Assembly (NCBI GenBank): GCA_016718565.1
Contig: JADKCZ010000001.1
Location: forward strand, 868,001-932,000
Direction of reading: 5' to 3'
Length of the DNA: 64,000 nucleotides
From: Anaeromyxobacter sp.
GTDB lineage: Bacteria > Myxococcota > Myxococcia > Myxococcales > Anaeromyxobacteraceae
The notes below the pieces were generated by a model. It made no database searches and had not been told where the DNA came from. It saw only the letters and a list, made by a program, of their open reading frames with translations. Of this stretch, positions 52,436 through 62,300 are shown one piece after another. A program made the translations under genes and the position numbers. Within the stretch, counting starts at the first letter, position 1; each line of letters opens with the position of its first letter.

Positions 52436-53833
52436 ATGGCCTCCATCCTCGTGGTCGACGACGAGCAGTCGATGCGGGAGTTCCTCGAGATCCTGCTGAA
52501 GAAGCGCGGGCACCTGGTCTCCACCGCCGCCGACGAGGCCGGCGCGCTGGCGCGCCTGTCGCAGGGCGACCTGGACCTGGTCATCACCGACCTCCGGCTG
52601 GGGCGCGGCTCCGGCCTGGAGGTGCTCAGGGCCGTCAAGGCCGAGCTGCCCGCCACCGAGGTGGTCATGGTGACGGCCTTCGCCACCACCGAGAACGCCA
52701 TCCAGGCCATGAAGCTGGGGGCCTACGACTACGTCCAGAAGCCCTTCAAGGTGGACGAGCTGTCGCTGGTGGTGGAGAAGGCGCTGGAGCACCGCGCCCT
52801 GGTGGCGGAGAACCGGGTGCTGCGCCACCACCTGGGCGCGCCCGGCGACCGCCAGCTGATCGGCACCTCGCCGGCCATCGAGGAGGTGCGCCGCCTGGTC
52901 GACAAGGTGGCGCCGGCCCGCACCACCATCCTGGTGACCGGGGAGAGCGGCACCGGCAAGGAGGTGGTGGCGCGCGCCATCCACGACCGCGGCGGGCGGG
53001 CCGACGCGCCCTTCGTGGCCATCAACTGCGGGGCCATCCCGGAGGGGCTCATCGAGTCGGAGCTCTTCGGCCACGAGAAGGGGAGCTTCACCGGGGCCAG
53101 CGAGGCGCGCAGCGGCCTCTTCGAGGTGGCCGGGGCCGGCACCCTGTTCCTCGACGAGGTGGGCGAGCTGCCGCCGCCGGTGCAGGTCAAGCTCCTGCGG
53201 GCCCTGCAGGAGCGCAAGATCCGCCGGGTGGGCGGCACCCGCGACCTGGCGGTGGCCGCCCGCATCGTGGCCGCCACCAACCGCGACCTGGCCGCCGAGG
53301 TGAAGGCCGGGCGCTTCCGCGAGGACCTCTTCTACCGGCTCAACGTCATCCAGCTCCGCCTGCCGCCGCTGCGCGAGCGGCGCCAGGACCTGCCGCTCTT
53401 CCTGGCCCACTTCCTCACCCGGGTGGCCGAGGAGCAGGGCTGCCCCGAGCCGCGCCTCTCGCCCGAGGCCGAGCGCATCCTGCTCGGCTGGGACTACCCC
53501 GGCAACGTGCGCGAGCTGGCCAACGTGGTGGAGCGGATGGTGACCCTGGCCGAGGGGCCGGTCATCGGCCCCGCGGTGCTGCCGCCCACCATGCGCGGCC
53601 CGGCCGGCGCCGTGGCGGGCGCGCCCGACCAGCCGGCCCCGCTGCCGGAGGCCGGCCTCGACCTGCAGGCCCACCTCGACGAGGTGGAGCGGTCCATCCT
53701 GGAGCAGGCGCTGGCCCGCACCGGCGGCGTCAAGACCGAGGCGGCCCGCCTGCTCAGCCTCACCTTCCGGTCGCTGCGCTACCGGCTGGCCAAGTTCGGC
53801 ATCGGCGGCGAGGGGCCCGCGCCGCAGCCCTGA
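52436..53833 (+). CDS. pilR: Sigma54-dependent response regulator PilR
   Basis: A 465-residue NtrC-type activator. The receiver domain has acidic DDEQ and the phospho-acceptor Asp52 in LVITDLRLG. The AAA+ domain has Walker A GESGTGKE, the sigma54-contact loop as GSFTGA rather than GAFTGA, and Walker B LFLDEVGELPPPVQ. A Fis-type helix-turn-helix ends the protein (LARTGGVKTEAARLLSLTFRSLRYRL). It would activate the major pilin gene, which is not in this window. 12 nt separate it from pilS. Confidence 0.93.
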   Translation: MASILVVDDEQSMREFLEILLKKRGHLVSTAADEAGALARLSQGDLDLVITDLRLGRGSGLEVLRAVKAELPATEVVMVTAFATTENAIQAMKLGAYDYVQKPFKVDELSLVVEKALEHRALVAENRVLRHHLGAPGDRQLIGTSPAIEEVRRLVDKVAPARTTILVTGESGTGKEVVARAIHDRGGRADAPFVAINCGAIPEGLIESELFGHEKGSFTGASEARSGLFEVAGAGTLFLDEVGELPPPVQVKLLRALQERKIRRVGGTRDLAVAARIVAATNRDLAAEVKAGRFREDLFYRLNVIQLRLPPLRERRQDLPLFLAHFLTRVAEEQGCPEPRLSPEAERILLGWDYPGNVRELANVVERMVTLAEGPVIGPAVLPPTMRGPAGAVAGAPDQPAPLPEAGLDLQAHLDEVERSILEQALARTGGVKTEAARLLSLTFRSLRYRLAKFGIGGEGPAPQP

Positions 53834-53875
53834 GGCCGCGGCGGGTCCCTCCCGACGCGCCCCCCGGCGGAGGCG

Positions 53876-53906
53876 CCGGCGCCGCGCGGTGCCGCCGCGG
53901 CGCCGG
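53876..53906. terminator. Bidirectional hairpin between pilR and pilY1
   Basis: Perfect 11-bp arms CCGGCGCCGCG / CGCGGCGCCGG with a 9-nt loop between the convergent stops at 53833 and 53913. Confidence 0.55.
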
Positions 53907-53912
53907 CCCGGC

Positions 53913-56900
53913 TCACGGGCAGGTGGTCGGATCGACGTGCCGGCAGGTGTGCAGCTGCCGCGGCACCTCCAGCCAGTAGAGCGGATCCGAGAGGCTGTTG
54001 CGGGTGCCCAGGCTGGTCTTCTCGGCCGGCGCGCCGGTCTCGATCTTGAGGGTCGAGTAGCTCACCTGGCCGCGCTCGTTGACCACGATGCGCATGGAGG
54101 CGTTCTGCGGCGGCGCATACGCGCTCTTCTGCCGGCCGGCCAGGTAGCCCAGGGTGGGGGTGGTGTCCTCCACGCCGCAGCCCTCGCGCGGGTTCCCGGT
54201 CACCACGTCCAGCAGGTAGGAGAGCTCGGAGGGCGTGCCGGTGCTGGCGGTGCAGGGGTCGGTGCCGGAGGCCGAGCCGGTGGGCCGGAAGGTGGACCAG
54301 TCGGCGCACCTCATCAGCGCGTTGGCGCCGGCGCCGGTGCGCTCGTCCTTCCAGGTGGCGGGGGTGCAGCTCTCCAGCGGGCAGAAGGTCCCGTAGGTGT
54401 ACATCCAGCCCGGGTCCTCGCTGCCGGCGGTGCACTTGCTGGCGCCGCCGCGGCAGGTGGTGGCCAGCCCCAGCCCGGAGGTCCGCACCTGGGCCGGCGC
54501 GGTCTCCACCAGCTTGCAGGAGGTGCCGGGCATGTCGGCGCAGCCGGAGAAGGTCACGTCGGTGAGCCGGTTCTGGTCGAAGGCCTTGGCCTCGGCCGGC
54601 GTCGAGAAGAGCCGCGAGGGCACCGCCCCGTAGGACCAGACCGACACCATGCGGTACTGCTGCGGATCCACGCCCAGGATGGAGGTGGAGATGGCGTTGT
54701 TGGAGGTGACCACCTTCTCGCTGGTGCAGACCCCGTTGGCGCCGCAGCTGAGGCTGGCGGTGACGGGCACGCTGGGGGCGCTGGTGGCGCCGGCCGCCCC
54801 GCAGGTGAAGTTGAGCGTGACGGTCTGGGTGGTGGCGCCGCAGGCGAAGCCGGCGCCGCACCCGGTGGTGGCGGCCGGCGTGTAGGTGAGCAGGCCGCCG
54901 GAGCACTGGAAGGTGCCGCCCTGGCTGCAGGAGCCGGCCCCGAAGCTGGTGGCGGTGGCGGAGGAGGCCACCGTGCAGCCGGAGGCGCAGCAGCCCATGA
55001 CGTTGTCGGGCCCGCAGGCGCTGGACTGCTGCATGAGCTTCTCGCGGTTGCCGCTGCCGGTCATGGTGATCAGCCGGGCCGGCCCGTCCAGCACGTTGGT
55101 GGTCATGAAGAAGAACTCGCCGCGCCCGGCCACCCCCTGGGTGTCGTCGGCCTTGCGGGCCTGCTCGAAGGAGCGGGCCGCCGACCAGTTGGTGACCAGG
55201 CCGGTGCCGGTGTCCACCTCGCCCGGCTCGTGGAAGCGGGCGGTGAAGAGGTTGCCGCCCAGGTCACCCCAGGTGGCGGTGTCGAAGTAGCCGTCCTGGT
55301 CGGGGGCGCGGGCGCTGGAGCTGTCCGCCTTGCCGATGTCCATCATGGCGATGGAGGCGGCCACCGGGAACATGCTGGCCTTGGCGTCACCGCGCAGGGT
55401 CTTGAAGTCGGCGTCGGTCCAGCGCCAGAGCGGCAGGCCGGTCCAGGCGTCCACCATGAAGACGGCGCGGCCGCGCACCAGGCCCGGATCGTAGCCGCCG
55501 TTCAGCATGGCCACCCAGCGCTCCTCGAAGCCGCGGCCGATGGGGTCCTGCCCGCTGCCGGTGGGCAGCTTGAGCCGCACCGGGCCCACCGGGGGCGGGC
55601 GCGGCAGGAAGTCGGACCAGCTCTGGCCCACCAGCTTGGAGTCCTCCGAGCAGAGCTGCGGGTAGGTCCAGAGGAAGGCCGGCGCGTTGGGATCGGTGAT
55701 GTCGAGCGCGGTGAAGCGCTGCCCGCCGCCGCGCTCGGTGAGGATGGCCACGGTGTGGAACTCGCCCTTCTGCTTGACGCCGTCCTTGGCGTGGCCGCCG
55801 GTGCCGTCGACCCAGACGTCGCGCACCATGGGGCTGCCGTCCACGAAGTAGGTGTGGGCGTCCAGGCCGTAGCGCAGCTTGGGCAGGAGGTCGGGCGGGA
55901 CGAAGGCCCACTTCTCGGCGCCGGTGCCGGAGGTGAAGGGGTAGCCGACCTCGGGGACCGGGGCGCCGGCGGTGATGGCCGTGCCGGCGTCGAAGGCGTG
56001 GAACATGCCGTCGTTGGCGCCCACCACCACGAACTGGTCGCGGTCGAGCTGCTCGTCGCGCCACACGTCGTAGGCGTCGCTCACGCCGTAGGCCTCCAGC
56101 CGGGTGGCGGTGGCCTTGGAGGCGCCCGTGCCGGAGTAGAGGGTCAGGACGCACTGGTTGAAGGCGCCCGAGCGGCAGTAGGACTTGGAGACCGGCGGCC
56201 GCACCAGCACCGGCGAGGAGTGGAAGATGTCGCCCAGCTTCCAGAACTCCTGGGCGGCGGCGGCGCGCGAGTCGTTGACGCGGTCGCGCTGCTCGCCCAG
56301 CGGGCAGCCGGTGGTCTTGCACTTCTTGGTCACCGCGTCGCAGGTGGCGGTGCCGCCGCAGGCGGAGCTGGCGGCGCAGGTGGCCGGGGCGTCCCAGGCG
56401 CCGGTGTTGTAGAAGTTGCCCGGGCCGGCGCAGTGGTCGGCGTCCTGGTCCATCACGTCCCAGCCCCGGTAGAAGTGGATGAGCTGGGCGGCGCACATGG
56501 TGCGCAGCGCGTCGTCGCCGGCCGGGCAGGCGGCCAGCCCGGTCCGAGAGCCGCAGATGCCGATCTGGTTGAGCCAGGTGGCGCAGTTCCAGGTGATGGT
56601 GCCGGCCACCGGCGCCACCGGCGGCCGCAGCGGCAGGTTCATGAGCGGGCCGATGGCGGCGGCGTTGTCGGCGGTGAACTCCACCAGGCCGTCGGCGGCG
56701 GTGAACTTGCCGTCGGCGTTCCGGTCGATGACGGTGTAGATGACGCGCCGCCTGGGGTCCGACGGGTCCTCCACGGCCGAGCGGTAGCCGGGGTTCGAGG
56801 GATCCGAGAGGGCCTTGCCGGCGTCCCAGTGCAGCACCGCGTCGTCCGGGTCGGAGAGCAGCTGGTGGGTGGTGGGGTCGAAGTGGGCCTTCTTGAAGTT

Positions 56901-59081
56901 GCCGGTGGAGTCCTCCACCACCGGGTCGCAGTCCTTGTCCACCACGTAGCTCGAGCTGCAGCGGGCCATGCCGCTGGCGAACTCGTCGCCGTCGAGGTTG
57001 GGGTTGCGGTCGGCGTAGGCGCCGCAGGCGAAGAGCTTCTGGCCGGCGGTGGGGAAGGCCTCGCTGCACCCCTCGCCGAACTCGTCGAAGATCTGGGCGG
57101 CGAACAGGTGGCCCTCCCAGATGGACCCGTTGAGCGGGCGGAAGCGCCCCAGGTAGGCGTCGGCGCTGGTGGTCTTGGAGGTCTGCAGGGCGTTGGCGTT
57201 GGCCGAGGAGAAGGAGGTGGTGCGCGCCACCACGTCGGTGACCACCCGGTCGAGGGCGGCGGCCAGCTCCTGCGGGTCGGCGGTGGCGATGTAGTTGTTG
57301 GGGTCGCCGGTGCCCAGCTCGGCCGTCTTGCGCAGCACCGCGTAGGCCTTGGCGTCGATGGTGGTGTCGATGCCGAAGCTGATGGTGTAGGTCGAGACGT
57401 TCTGCGGCCGCGCGCCGTTGACGAGGTCCGGCCGGAGGTCGGTCTGCTTGAGGAAGTAGGCCACCTTGTGCAGGGCGTTGGGGATGGCGGTGGCGGTGGC
57501 GTTGGGGATCATCGGCGAGGCCACCGGGCAGCTGGTGTTCCGGTTCATGTCGCAGCCGCAGGCCACGCAGTCCACCGTGGGGTTCGACCAGTAGCGGAAG
57601 TCGCCGTTGAAGGTGGAGTGGGCGGTCTTGGCCGCGGTGCTGGAGGGCAGGTTGGAGTCCTGGTTGGGCTCGCCGTCGGTGACCACCACGATGGACGACT
57701 GCTGGCAGGCCCAGCAGAAGGAGCGCTGGTTCTTTCCGGCCACCGCCCAGGTGGCGATGCCCGTGCCCACCGTGCCGGGCTGGTTCTCGGCGAAGCTGGC
57801 GCGCACCCAGCCGGCGCCGAAGAGCGAGGTGTAGAGGGCCGCGGTGCCGGTGTTGGTGAAGTACTGCCCCACGTTGAAGAGCGACTCGGACAGCGGGGTG
57901 GTGGTGCCGAACTGGACGTAGCGGGTGGAGTCCCAGGCGGCGCCGCCGGTGGCCTGGGCGTTGATGGCGGTGATGATGGCCTGGCGGGCGGTGGCGAAGG
58001 CCGGGCGGCTCACCGGGAAGGAGCTGTCGCAGTCGGGCCCGAGCGGCACCACCAGCGCGCCGCCGTCGTTGGCTCGCAGGCTGGCCGAGTAGCCGGTGTC
58101 GTTGGCGGCCGCGAAGGTGGAGAGCCCGAAGCGGATCATGTCGGTGTTGGGGCGCGAGGTGGCGTCGAAGCGCACGATGTCCTTCACCACCTTGCGGGCC
58201 GCCACGTACTTGGGCGGGTAGGCGTTGAGGAACCAGCCGGCGAAGACCACCTGGTTGGCGGTGTTGGCGTAGCTGGCGACGCCGGTGCGCTGGCGCGGGT
58301 TCATGACGTAGAAGCCCTCGGTGGCCAGGCAGCTCTGGCACTCGGCCAGGTTGTCGGCCTGGGTGATGGTGCCGTCGTAGTTGAGGACCAGCGCGCCGCC
58401 GGCGCTGGTGACGGCCGCGCAGGGGTTGGCGTTGTAGACGGTGGCCCAGGTGTCGTCCCACGGGCCGCCGTTGTCCGGGTTGTTGACCACCTTGTAGAAG
58501 CTGTCCGGGCGGAAGAGGCAGTAGTCGCGGGTCCGGTCGGTGGCCGGGCGCGCCTGCTTGGCCTCGCAGCGCTTCAGCCCCCAGGGCGGGTCGTCGACGG
58601 TCTCGTAGGTGCCGCCGTCGTTGTTGTAGCCGTTGTCGTAGGGGGCGCGGGTGGTGTCCGGCAGGCCGGTGGTGGTCTTGGGGGTGCGGGCGTTGAGCCA
58701 GAGCGGCTGGGCCAGGCCGCAGGTGCCGCGGAAGGTCCCGCCGGTGCTCCAGCGGTGGGTGGCGGGCGCGCCGGTGGCGGTGGGCGCGCCCGGGTAGGTG
58801 TAGGTGGGGATGGAGGCGGCGTTGGAGTAGGCGACCAGGTCGCGCGGCAGGCCGCCCATCGAGCCCGAGTTGTCGAGCAGCAGCATCAGGTTGGGCACGC
58901 CGCCCGGGATGTTGAAGAAGGCCTCGTCGCCGGTGGGCACCGGCGGCGGCGCCTGGTCGAAGGTGTTGCAGCAGGGGGCCCTGGAGGCGGCCGGCACCGG
59001 CTCGGCCGCGTCGTTGACGAGCGGGAGCACGAAGGCCAGCAGCAGGGCGGCGGCGAGCAGCGAGAGGGGGCGGGCGCGCAT
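53913..59081 (-). CDS. pilY1: PilY1-like pilus tip / assembly protein
   Basis: A 1722-residue exported protein with a signal peptide (LSLLAAALLLAFVLPLVNDA). The N-terminal von Willebrand A region has a MIDAS motif at Asp70 (DNSGSM). The C-terminal half resembles the PilY1 beta-propeller (VVVGANDGMFHAFDAGT, GGGQRFTALDITDPNAP, WRWTDADF). An EF-hand-like loop DRNADGKFTAAD begins at Asp786, and a further DQDGYFD could bind calcium. A Cys-rich insert at about 1364-1455 (CCASGCTVAS, CSQGGTFQCSGG) is unusual. Longer than Pseudomonas PilY1 (about 1160). Last gene of the minor pilin operon, 9 nt after the pilX-like gene. Confidence 0.88.
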   Translation of the reverse strand: MRARPLSLLAAALLLAFVLPLVNDAAEPVPAASRAPCCNTFDQAPPPVPTGDEAFFNIPGGVPNLMLLLDNSGSMGGLPRDLVAYSNAASIPTYTYPGAPTATGAPATHRWSTGGTFRGTCGLAQPLWLNARTPKTTTGLPDTTRAPYDNGYNNDGGTYETVDDPPWGLKRCEAKQARPATDRTRDYCLFRPDSFYKVVNNPDNGGPWDDTWATVYNANPCAAVTSAGGALVLNYDGTITQADNLAECQSCLATEGFYVMNPRQRTGVASYANTANQVVFAGWFLNAYPPKYVAARKVVKDIVRFDATSRPNTDMIRFGLSTFAAANDTGYSASLRANDGGALVVPLGPDCDSSFPVSRPAFATARQAIITAINAQATGGAAWDSTRYVQFGTTTPLSESLFNVGQYFTNTGTAALYTSLFGAGWVRASFAENQPGTVGTGIATWAVAGKNQRSFCWACQQSSIVVVTDGEPNQDSNLPSSTAAKTAHSTFNGDFRYWSNPTVDCVACGCDMNRNTSCPVASPMIPNATATAIPNALHKVAYFLKQTDLRPDLVNGARPQNVSTYTISFGIDTTIDAKAYAVLRKTAELGTGDPNNYIATADPQELAAALDRVVTDVVARTTSFSSANANALQTSKTTSADAYLGRFRPLNGSIWEGHLFAAQIFDEFGEGCSEAFPTAGQKLFACGAYADRNPNLDGDEFASGMARCSSSYVVDKDCDPVVEDSTGNFKKAHFDPTTHQLLSDPDDAVLHWDAGKALSDPSNPGYRSAVEDPSDPRRRVIYTVIDRNADGKFTAADGLVEFTADNAAAIGPLMNLPLRPPVAPVAGTITWNCATWLNQIGICGSRTGLAACPAGDDALRTMCAAQLIHFYRGWDVMDQDADHCAGPGNFYNTGAWDAPATCAASSACGGTATCDAVTKKCKTTGCPLGEQRDRVNDSRAAAAQEFWKLGDIFHSSPVLVRPPVSKSYCRSGAFNQCVLTLYSGTGASKATATRLEAYGVSDAYDVWRDEQLDRDQFVVVGANDGMFHAFDAGTAITAGAPVPEVGYPFTSGTGAEKWAFVPPDLLPKLRYGLDAHTYFVDGSPMVRDVWVDGTGGHAKDGVKQKGEFHTVAILTERGGGQRFTALDITDPNAPAFLWTYPQLCSEDSKLVGQSWSDFLPRPPPVGPVRLKLPTGSGQDPIGRGFEERWVAMLNGGYDPGLVRGRAVFMVDAWTGLPLWRWTDADFKTLRGDAKASMFPVAASIAMMDIGKADSSSARAPDQDGYFDTATWGDLGGNLFTARFHEPGEVDTGTGLVTNWSAARSFEQARKADDTQGVAGRGEFFFMTTNVLDGPARLITMTGSGNREKLMQQSSACGPDNVMGCCASGCTVASSATATSFGAGSCSQGGTFQCSGGLLTYTPAATTGCGAGFACGATTQTVTLNFTCGAAGATSAPSVPVTASLSCGANGVCTSEKVVTSNNAISTSILGVDPQQYRMVSVWSYGAVPSRLFSTPAEAKAFDQNRLTDVTFSGCADMPGTSCKLVETAPAQVRTSGLGLATTCRGGASKCTAGSEDPGWMYTYGTFCPLESCTPATWKDERTGAGANALMRCADWSTFRPTGSASGTDPCTASTGTPSELSYLLDVVTGNPREGCGVEDTTPTLGYLAGRQKSAYAPPQNASMRIVVNERGQVSYSTLKIETGAPAEKTSLGTRNSLSDPLYWLEVPRQLHTCRHVDPTTCP

Positions 59082-59090
59082 GGCTGGCTC

Positions 59091-59597
59091 CTAGAGGCCG
59101 AACTTGACGGCGAACTCGATCTCGATCTGGCGGCCGCTGGTGGGGTCCGAGAGATCCCCCTCCTGGCAGTGGACGGTGACGCGGTACGGCGCGCCGCCGA
59201 AGCCCCCGGTGTCGGTGACGCGGTTCGAGAGGTCGTCGCCGCGCACCTTGTCCACGATGAGGTTGGGCACGTGCTCCACCTGCTTGACGGTCAGCACCGG
59301 CATGCTGGGGTCGCTGTCGATGTGGCCGCCCACCGCCCGCATCCGGCCGGTGGGGCCGTCCATGGTCACGTCGAGCACGTCCACCTCGGTGGGGTTCTGC
59401 CCCAGGGCGTGGAAGCGGCTCTGCAGGAGCTTGCGGGCCGCGTCGGCGCAGGCCGACACCAGGTCGGCGCGCAGGCCGGCGGTGGCGCCGGCCACCTGCC
59501 GCTGGGTGAAGCGGACCATGCCGACGCCGATGACGGCGATGATCATGACCACGATGGTGGCGATGAGGAGGGCGCTGCCGCGTTCGCTGGTGCGCAT
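59091..59597 (-). CDS. PilX-like minor pilus assembly protein
   Basis: A 168-residue protein with a class III prepilin-like N-terminus, RTSERGSALLIATIVVMIIAVIGVGMV. The residue after the cleavage glycine is Ser and the usual Glu5 is absent, as in PilX proteins. The remainder is polar with two cysteines. It lies between pilW and pilY1 in the standard fimT-pilV-pilW-pilX-pilY1 order, which is the main ground for the PilX call. Minor pilins of this set prime pilus assembly and carry PilY1 to the tip. Confidence 0.72.
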   Translation of the reverse strand: MRTSERGSALLIATIVVMIIAVIGVGMVRFTQRQVAGATAGLRADLVSACADAARKLLQSRFHALGQNPTEVDVLDVTMDGPTGRMRAVGGHIDSDPSMPVLTVKQVEHVPNLIVDKVRGDDLSNRVTDTGGFGGAPYRVTVHCQEGDLSDPTSGRQIEIEFAVKFGL

Positions 59598-59634
59598 CGG
59601 GTGGAGCCTCCGCCGGGCGAGCCCGGCGCTGGGG

Positions 59635-60867
59635 TCACAGGACCGGGTAGACGTAGTAGGCGCTGGCCTGGTTGCGGAGGACCACGGTGGTCTCCCAGAG
59701 CCAGCGGCGGCGGTAGGGGGAGGCCGGCAGCGCCGGGCGGTTGCCGGCGGCGCCGAGCACGGCCCCCTCGGCGTCCGGGATGCCCACGTCGGCGGAGGGC
59801 TGGCGCACCGTCACCGCCACCCGCACGGCCTGGATGTTGGCCGGGTGGCCGGTCAGGCGGGTCGGGTCGTCGGCCACGTCCAGCATGGCCGGCGGGACCA
59901 CCGCCCCCACCGTCATGGGGAAGGCGTCGGCCGAGGCCGGGACGCCCGCCGTGCCGCCCACGATGCGCGGCGGGCCGCCGGCCACCGCCGGCGAGTAGAG
60001 GTAGGTGAACTGCAGGTCCTCCACCTCGGGCGCCACCGGCAGCCGGATGGGCACCCCGGTCTCGTCCCGCAGCCCCTGGTCCAGCATCAGGTAGGGGCGG
60101 GCGCCGTCGGTCTGGGCCGCCACCTCGGCGCCGGCCAGGTACCAGCCCACGTAGAAGCGCGAGCGGTCCACCAGCGTGACCACCGGCTCGGTGCCCGCCA
60201 GGGTGGCCGAGAAGCAGCCGTCCACCAGCTGGGCGTTCTCGAAGGGGAAGACGTCCAGGCCACCCGCCTGCTGGCCGGGCTCGAGCTGGAGGTCCACCGT
60301 GGCCAGCGGGTCCGGCGTGGCGGCCGCGGGCACGTGGCGGGCCACCGTCACGTAGGCCCGGGTCTGGCTGCCGCCCAGGCAGGAGACCTGCAGGATCTGC
60401 CCGCGGTAGAGCGGCTTCTTCAGCTCGCCGACGATGGTGACGACGCTGGTGGTGACGCCGTCGGTGATGCGGCGGAACCAGGGGCTGCGGGCGATGAAGA
60501 CCAGCTCGTCGGAGCCGTCGGCGCGGTCGCGGCAGTTGACCGGGTCGTCGCACAGGTAGCTCGACTGCATCACGAAGGCGGCCGGCGGCATGAGGCCGGT
60601 GCGCGGGGCCCGGTCCACCACCCCGAAGTCGAAGGTCAGGTTGGGGTCCACGCCGTAGCCGGCCTGCTCCAGGCGGGTCAGCAGGTCCTGCAGGGCCAGC
60701 CGCCCGGCCTCCTGCTGGCCCCGGTCGCTGGAGGTGGCCGCGTAGCTGCGCTGCTGCTGCACCAGCAGCGAGATGGCCGCGGCCACGGTCAGGCCGCTGA
60801 TGGTCAGGGCCACCACCAGCTCGATGAGGGTGTAGCCGCGTCGCGCGCCCGCGCCGCCGGCCCTCAC
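59635..60867 (-). CDS. PilW-like minor prepilin
   Basis: A 410-residue prepilin-like protein. The prepilin peptidase site and helix are RRGYTLIELVVALTISGLTVAAA, with cleavage after Gly and Glu5 present. The large C-terminal part has several cysteines (SYLCDDPVNCRD, QVSCLGGS). PilW proteins are the largest of the minor pilins and this one fits its position. Its start overlaps the pilV stop by 4 nt (ATGA), indicating translational coupling. Confidence 0.82.
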   Translation of the reverse strand: MRAGGAGARRGYTLIELVVALTISGLTVAAAISLLVQQQRSYAATSSDRGQQEAGRLALQDLLTRLEQAGYGVDPNLTFDFGVVDRAPRTGLMPPAAFVMQSSYLCDDPVNCRDRADGSDELVFIARSPWFRRITDGVTTSVVTIVGELKKPLYRGQILQVSCLGGSQTRAYVTVARHVPAAATPDPLATVDLQLEPGQQAGGLDVFPFENAQLVDGCFSATLAGTEPVVTLVDRSRFYVGWYLAGAEVAAQTDGARPYLMLDQGLRDETGVPIRLPVAPEVEDLQFTYLYSPAVAGGPPRIVGGTAGVPASADAFPMTVGAVVPPAMLDVADDPTRLTGHPANIQAVRVAVTVRQPSADVGIPDAEGAVLGAAGNRPALPASPYRRRWLWETTVVLRNQASAYYVYPVL

Positions 60868-61412
60868 CGCAGGTCCGCCGTGTTGATCTTCATGGTCATG
60901 AAGACGGCCCGCCGCCAGGAGCTGACGGCGTTGTTGGCGCCGCCGACCCGCCAGCGGATGATGACCGCCACGCGCACCCCGTCGGGCACCCCGTTGGCGT
61001 TGTAGTCGTCCAGGCTGGTGACGTTCCAGTAGCGCTGCATGTCGTAGTTGACCCTCAGCAGGTCATCTGGCAGCCCGGCGAAGTCGGCGCCGAGGTCGGC
61101 CTCGCCGTGATCGGCCAGCCCGTCCGCGATCGGGTCCTGCGACCCCTGGAAGGCGTAGGCCGAGTCGCCCACGTCGCCGTCGTTGGCGGTCTGGACGTTG
61201 GCGAGGCGGGGGTCGGTGTAGTCCCACAGCTCGATCTGGCTCACCAGGTCCTGCCCGAAGCTGGCGGCCCGGCTGGCCCGGCGCGAGTCGGCCATGAAGA
61301 AGGTGCTCTGGTGGGTCAGCGCCACCATGCCGGTGGCGCCGATCATGAGGATGCCGAGGGCCGCCATGGACTCGATGAGGGTGGCGCCGCGCTGCCGTCG
61401 TGTGGTTCGCAT
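60864..61412 (-). CDS. PilV-like minor prepilin
   Basis: A 182-residue protein with the type IV prepilin signal RQRGATLIESMAALGILMIGATG, cleavage after Gly and Glu5 present. The IESMAAL sequence is characteristic of PilV. The body is about 150 residues with no cysteine pattern. It starts 19 nt after the fimT-like gene and overlaps pilW, so it belongs to the same transcript. Confidence 0.8.
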   Translation of the reverse strand: MRTTRRQRGATLIESMAALGILMIGATGMVALTHQSTFFMADSRRASRAASFGQDLVSQIELWDYTDPRLANVQTANDGDVGDSAYAFQGSQDPIADGLADHGEADLGADFAGLPDDLLRVNYDMQRYWNVTSLDDYNANGVPDGVRVAVIIRWRVGGANNAVSSWRRAVFMTMKINTADLR

Positions 61413-61431
61413 CGGGACCTCGGGGGCCGGG

Positions 61432-62118
61432 TCAGGGGGCCAGGAGCTTCCGGGTGAGGGTCTGGACGACGCCGGTGGAGGCGGCCACCGCCAGGGTGCG
61501 CACCTCGTCGGCGTCGGCGGCGTAGAAGGAGAAGCTGCCGCCGAAGGGCAGGTCGAGCGGCGGGCCGTTGTCGTCGTGGAAGCTGGCGGTGCCGAGCGGC
61601 TGGAAGGCGATGGCGCCGCGGCGCCCGGCGCCGGTGCAGAAGGAGCAGTCCACGTTGACGGCGATGCCGGCGAAGGGGGCCGGCATGACCGCCGCCACCC
61701 CGAGCCCGCTGGGCGGGCCGACCACCAGCCCGTCGGGCAGGTCGTAGGTCTCGAGCACCACGCCGCGGGGGCCGGCGCCGGCGGGGGCGGCCGGATCGAA
61801 GCCGCCGAAGTTGACCCCTGCGGCGGCGCTGAAGAAGTCGAGGTCGGCGTCCTCGTAGAGGACGAAGCGGCCGGTCCCGCCGAGGGTGTTCACGTGGTCC
61901 GGGAAGACCATCAGCACCACCTGGGTCCCATTGGCGAGCGCCGTCTGGCGGGCGCCGAACAGGAGGGCCTGGAACTCCACGGTGGTCCCGGTGAGCCGCT
62001 GGCGGCGCTTCTGGCCGGCGAAGCCGGCGTAGGCCAGCGCAGCCAGGATGCCGATCAGGGCCACCACCACCATCATCTCGATGAGCGTGAAGCCCCTGGC
62101 CCGCCGGTCTCGTCGCAC
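61432..62118 (-). CDS. FimT/GspH-like minor prepilin
   Basis: A 228-residue pseudopilin-like protein of the GspH/FimT family, with signal RARGFTLIEMMVVVALIGILAALAYAGF. A CSFC pair lies in the C-terminal part (VDCSFCTGAG). The GTG at 62118 was chosen because GGGAGG lies 5 nt upstream and this gives the short basic leader usual for prepilins; an in-frame start at 62244 would add 42 residues without family similarity. First gene of the reverse minor pilin operon, 182 nt after the ABC ATPase gene. No clear promoter was identified in that gap. Confidence 0.82.
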   Translation of the reverse strand: MRRDRRARGFTLIEMMVVVALIGILAALAYAGFAGQKRRQRLTGTTVEFQALLFGARQTALANGTQVVLMVFPDHVNTLGGTGRFVLYEDADLDFFSAAAGVNFGGFDPAAPAGAGPRGVVLETYDLPDGLVVGPPSGLGVAAVMPAPFAGIAVNVDCSFCTGAGRRGAIAFQPLGTASFHDDNGPPLDLPFGGSFSFYAADADEVRTLAVAASTGVVQTLTRKLLAP

Positions 62119-62300
62119 GTGGACCTCCCGACCCCTGGAGCATGCAAGCCCCGGACGCGGCCGGGCCCGGGAAATCCCCAGGGAGTCCAGGCGGGTGGCG
62201 GCCGCAGGCGCTCGCCCACATGCAAAGAGTTCACACCCTGGCACCTCGGTGCGCTGGAGGGGGTGTGGGCCAGGGTGGGCGGGCGTCCCGCCGCCGGGGT

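Noticed and set aside
53889..60008. Forward 2039-codon frame opposite pilY1 and minor pilins
   Set aside because: Same reason: Gly/Val/His-rich shadow of genes with recognised domains.
62239..62253. Sigma54-like promoter TGGCAC-N5-TGCG
   Set aside because: The GG and GC elements are one base too close, and it points away from the minor pilin operon.
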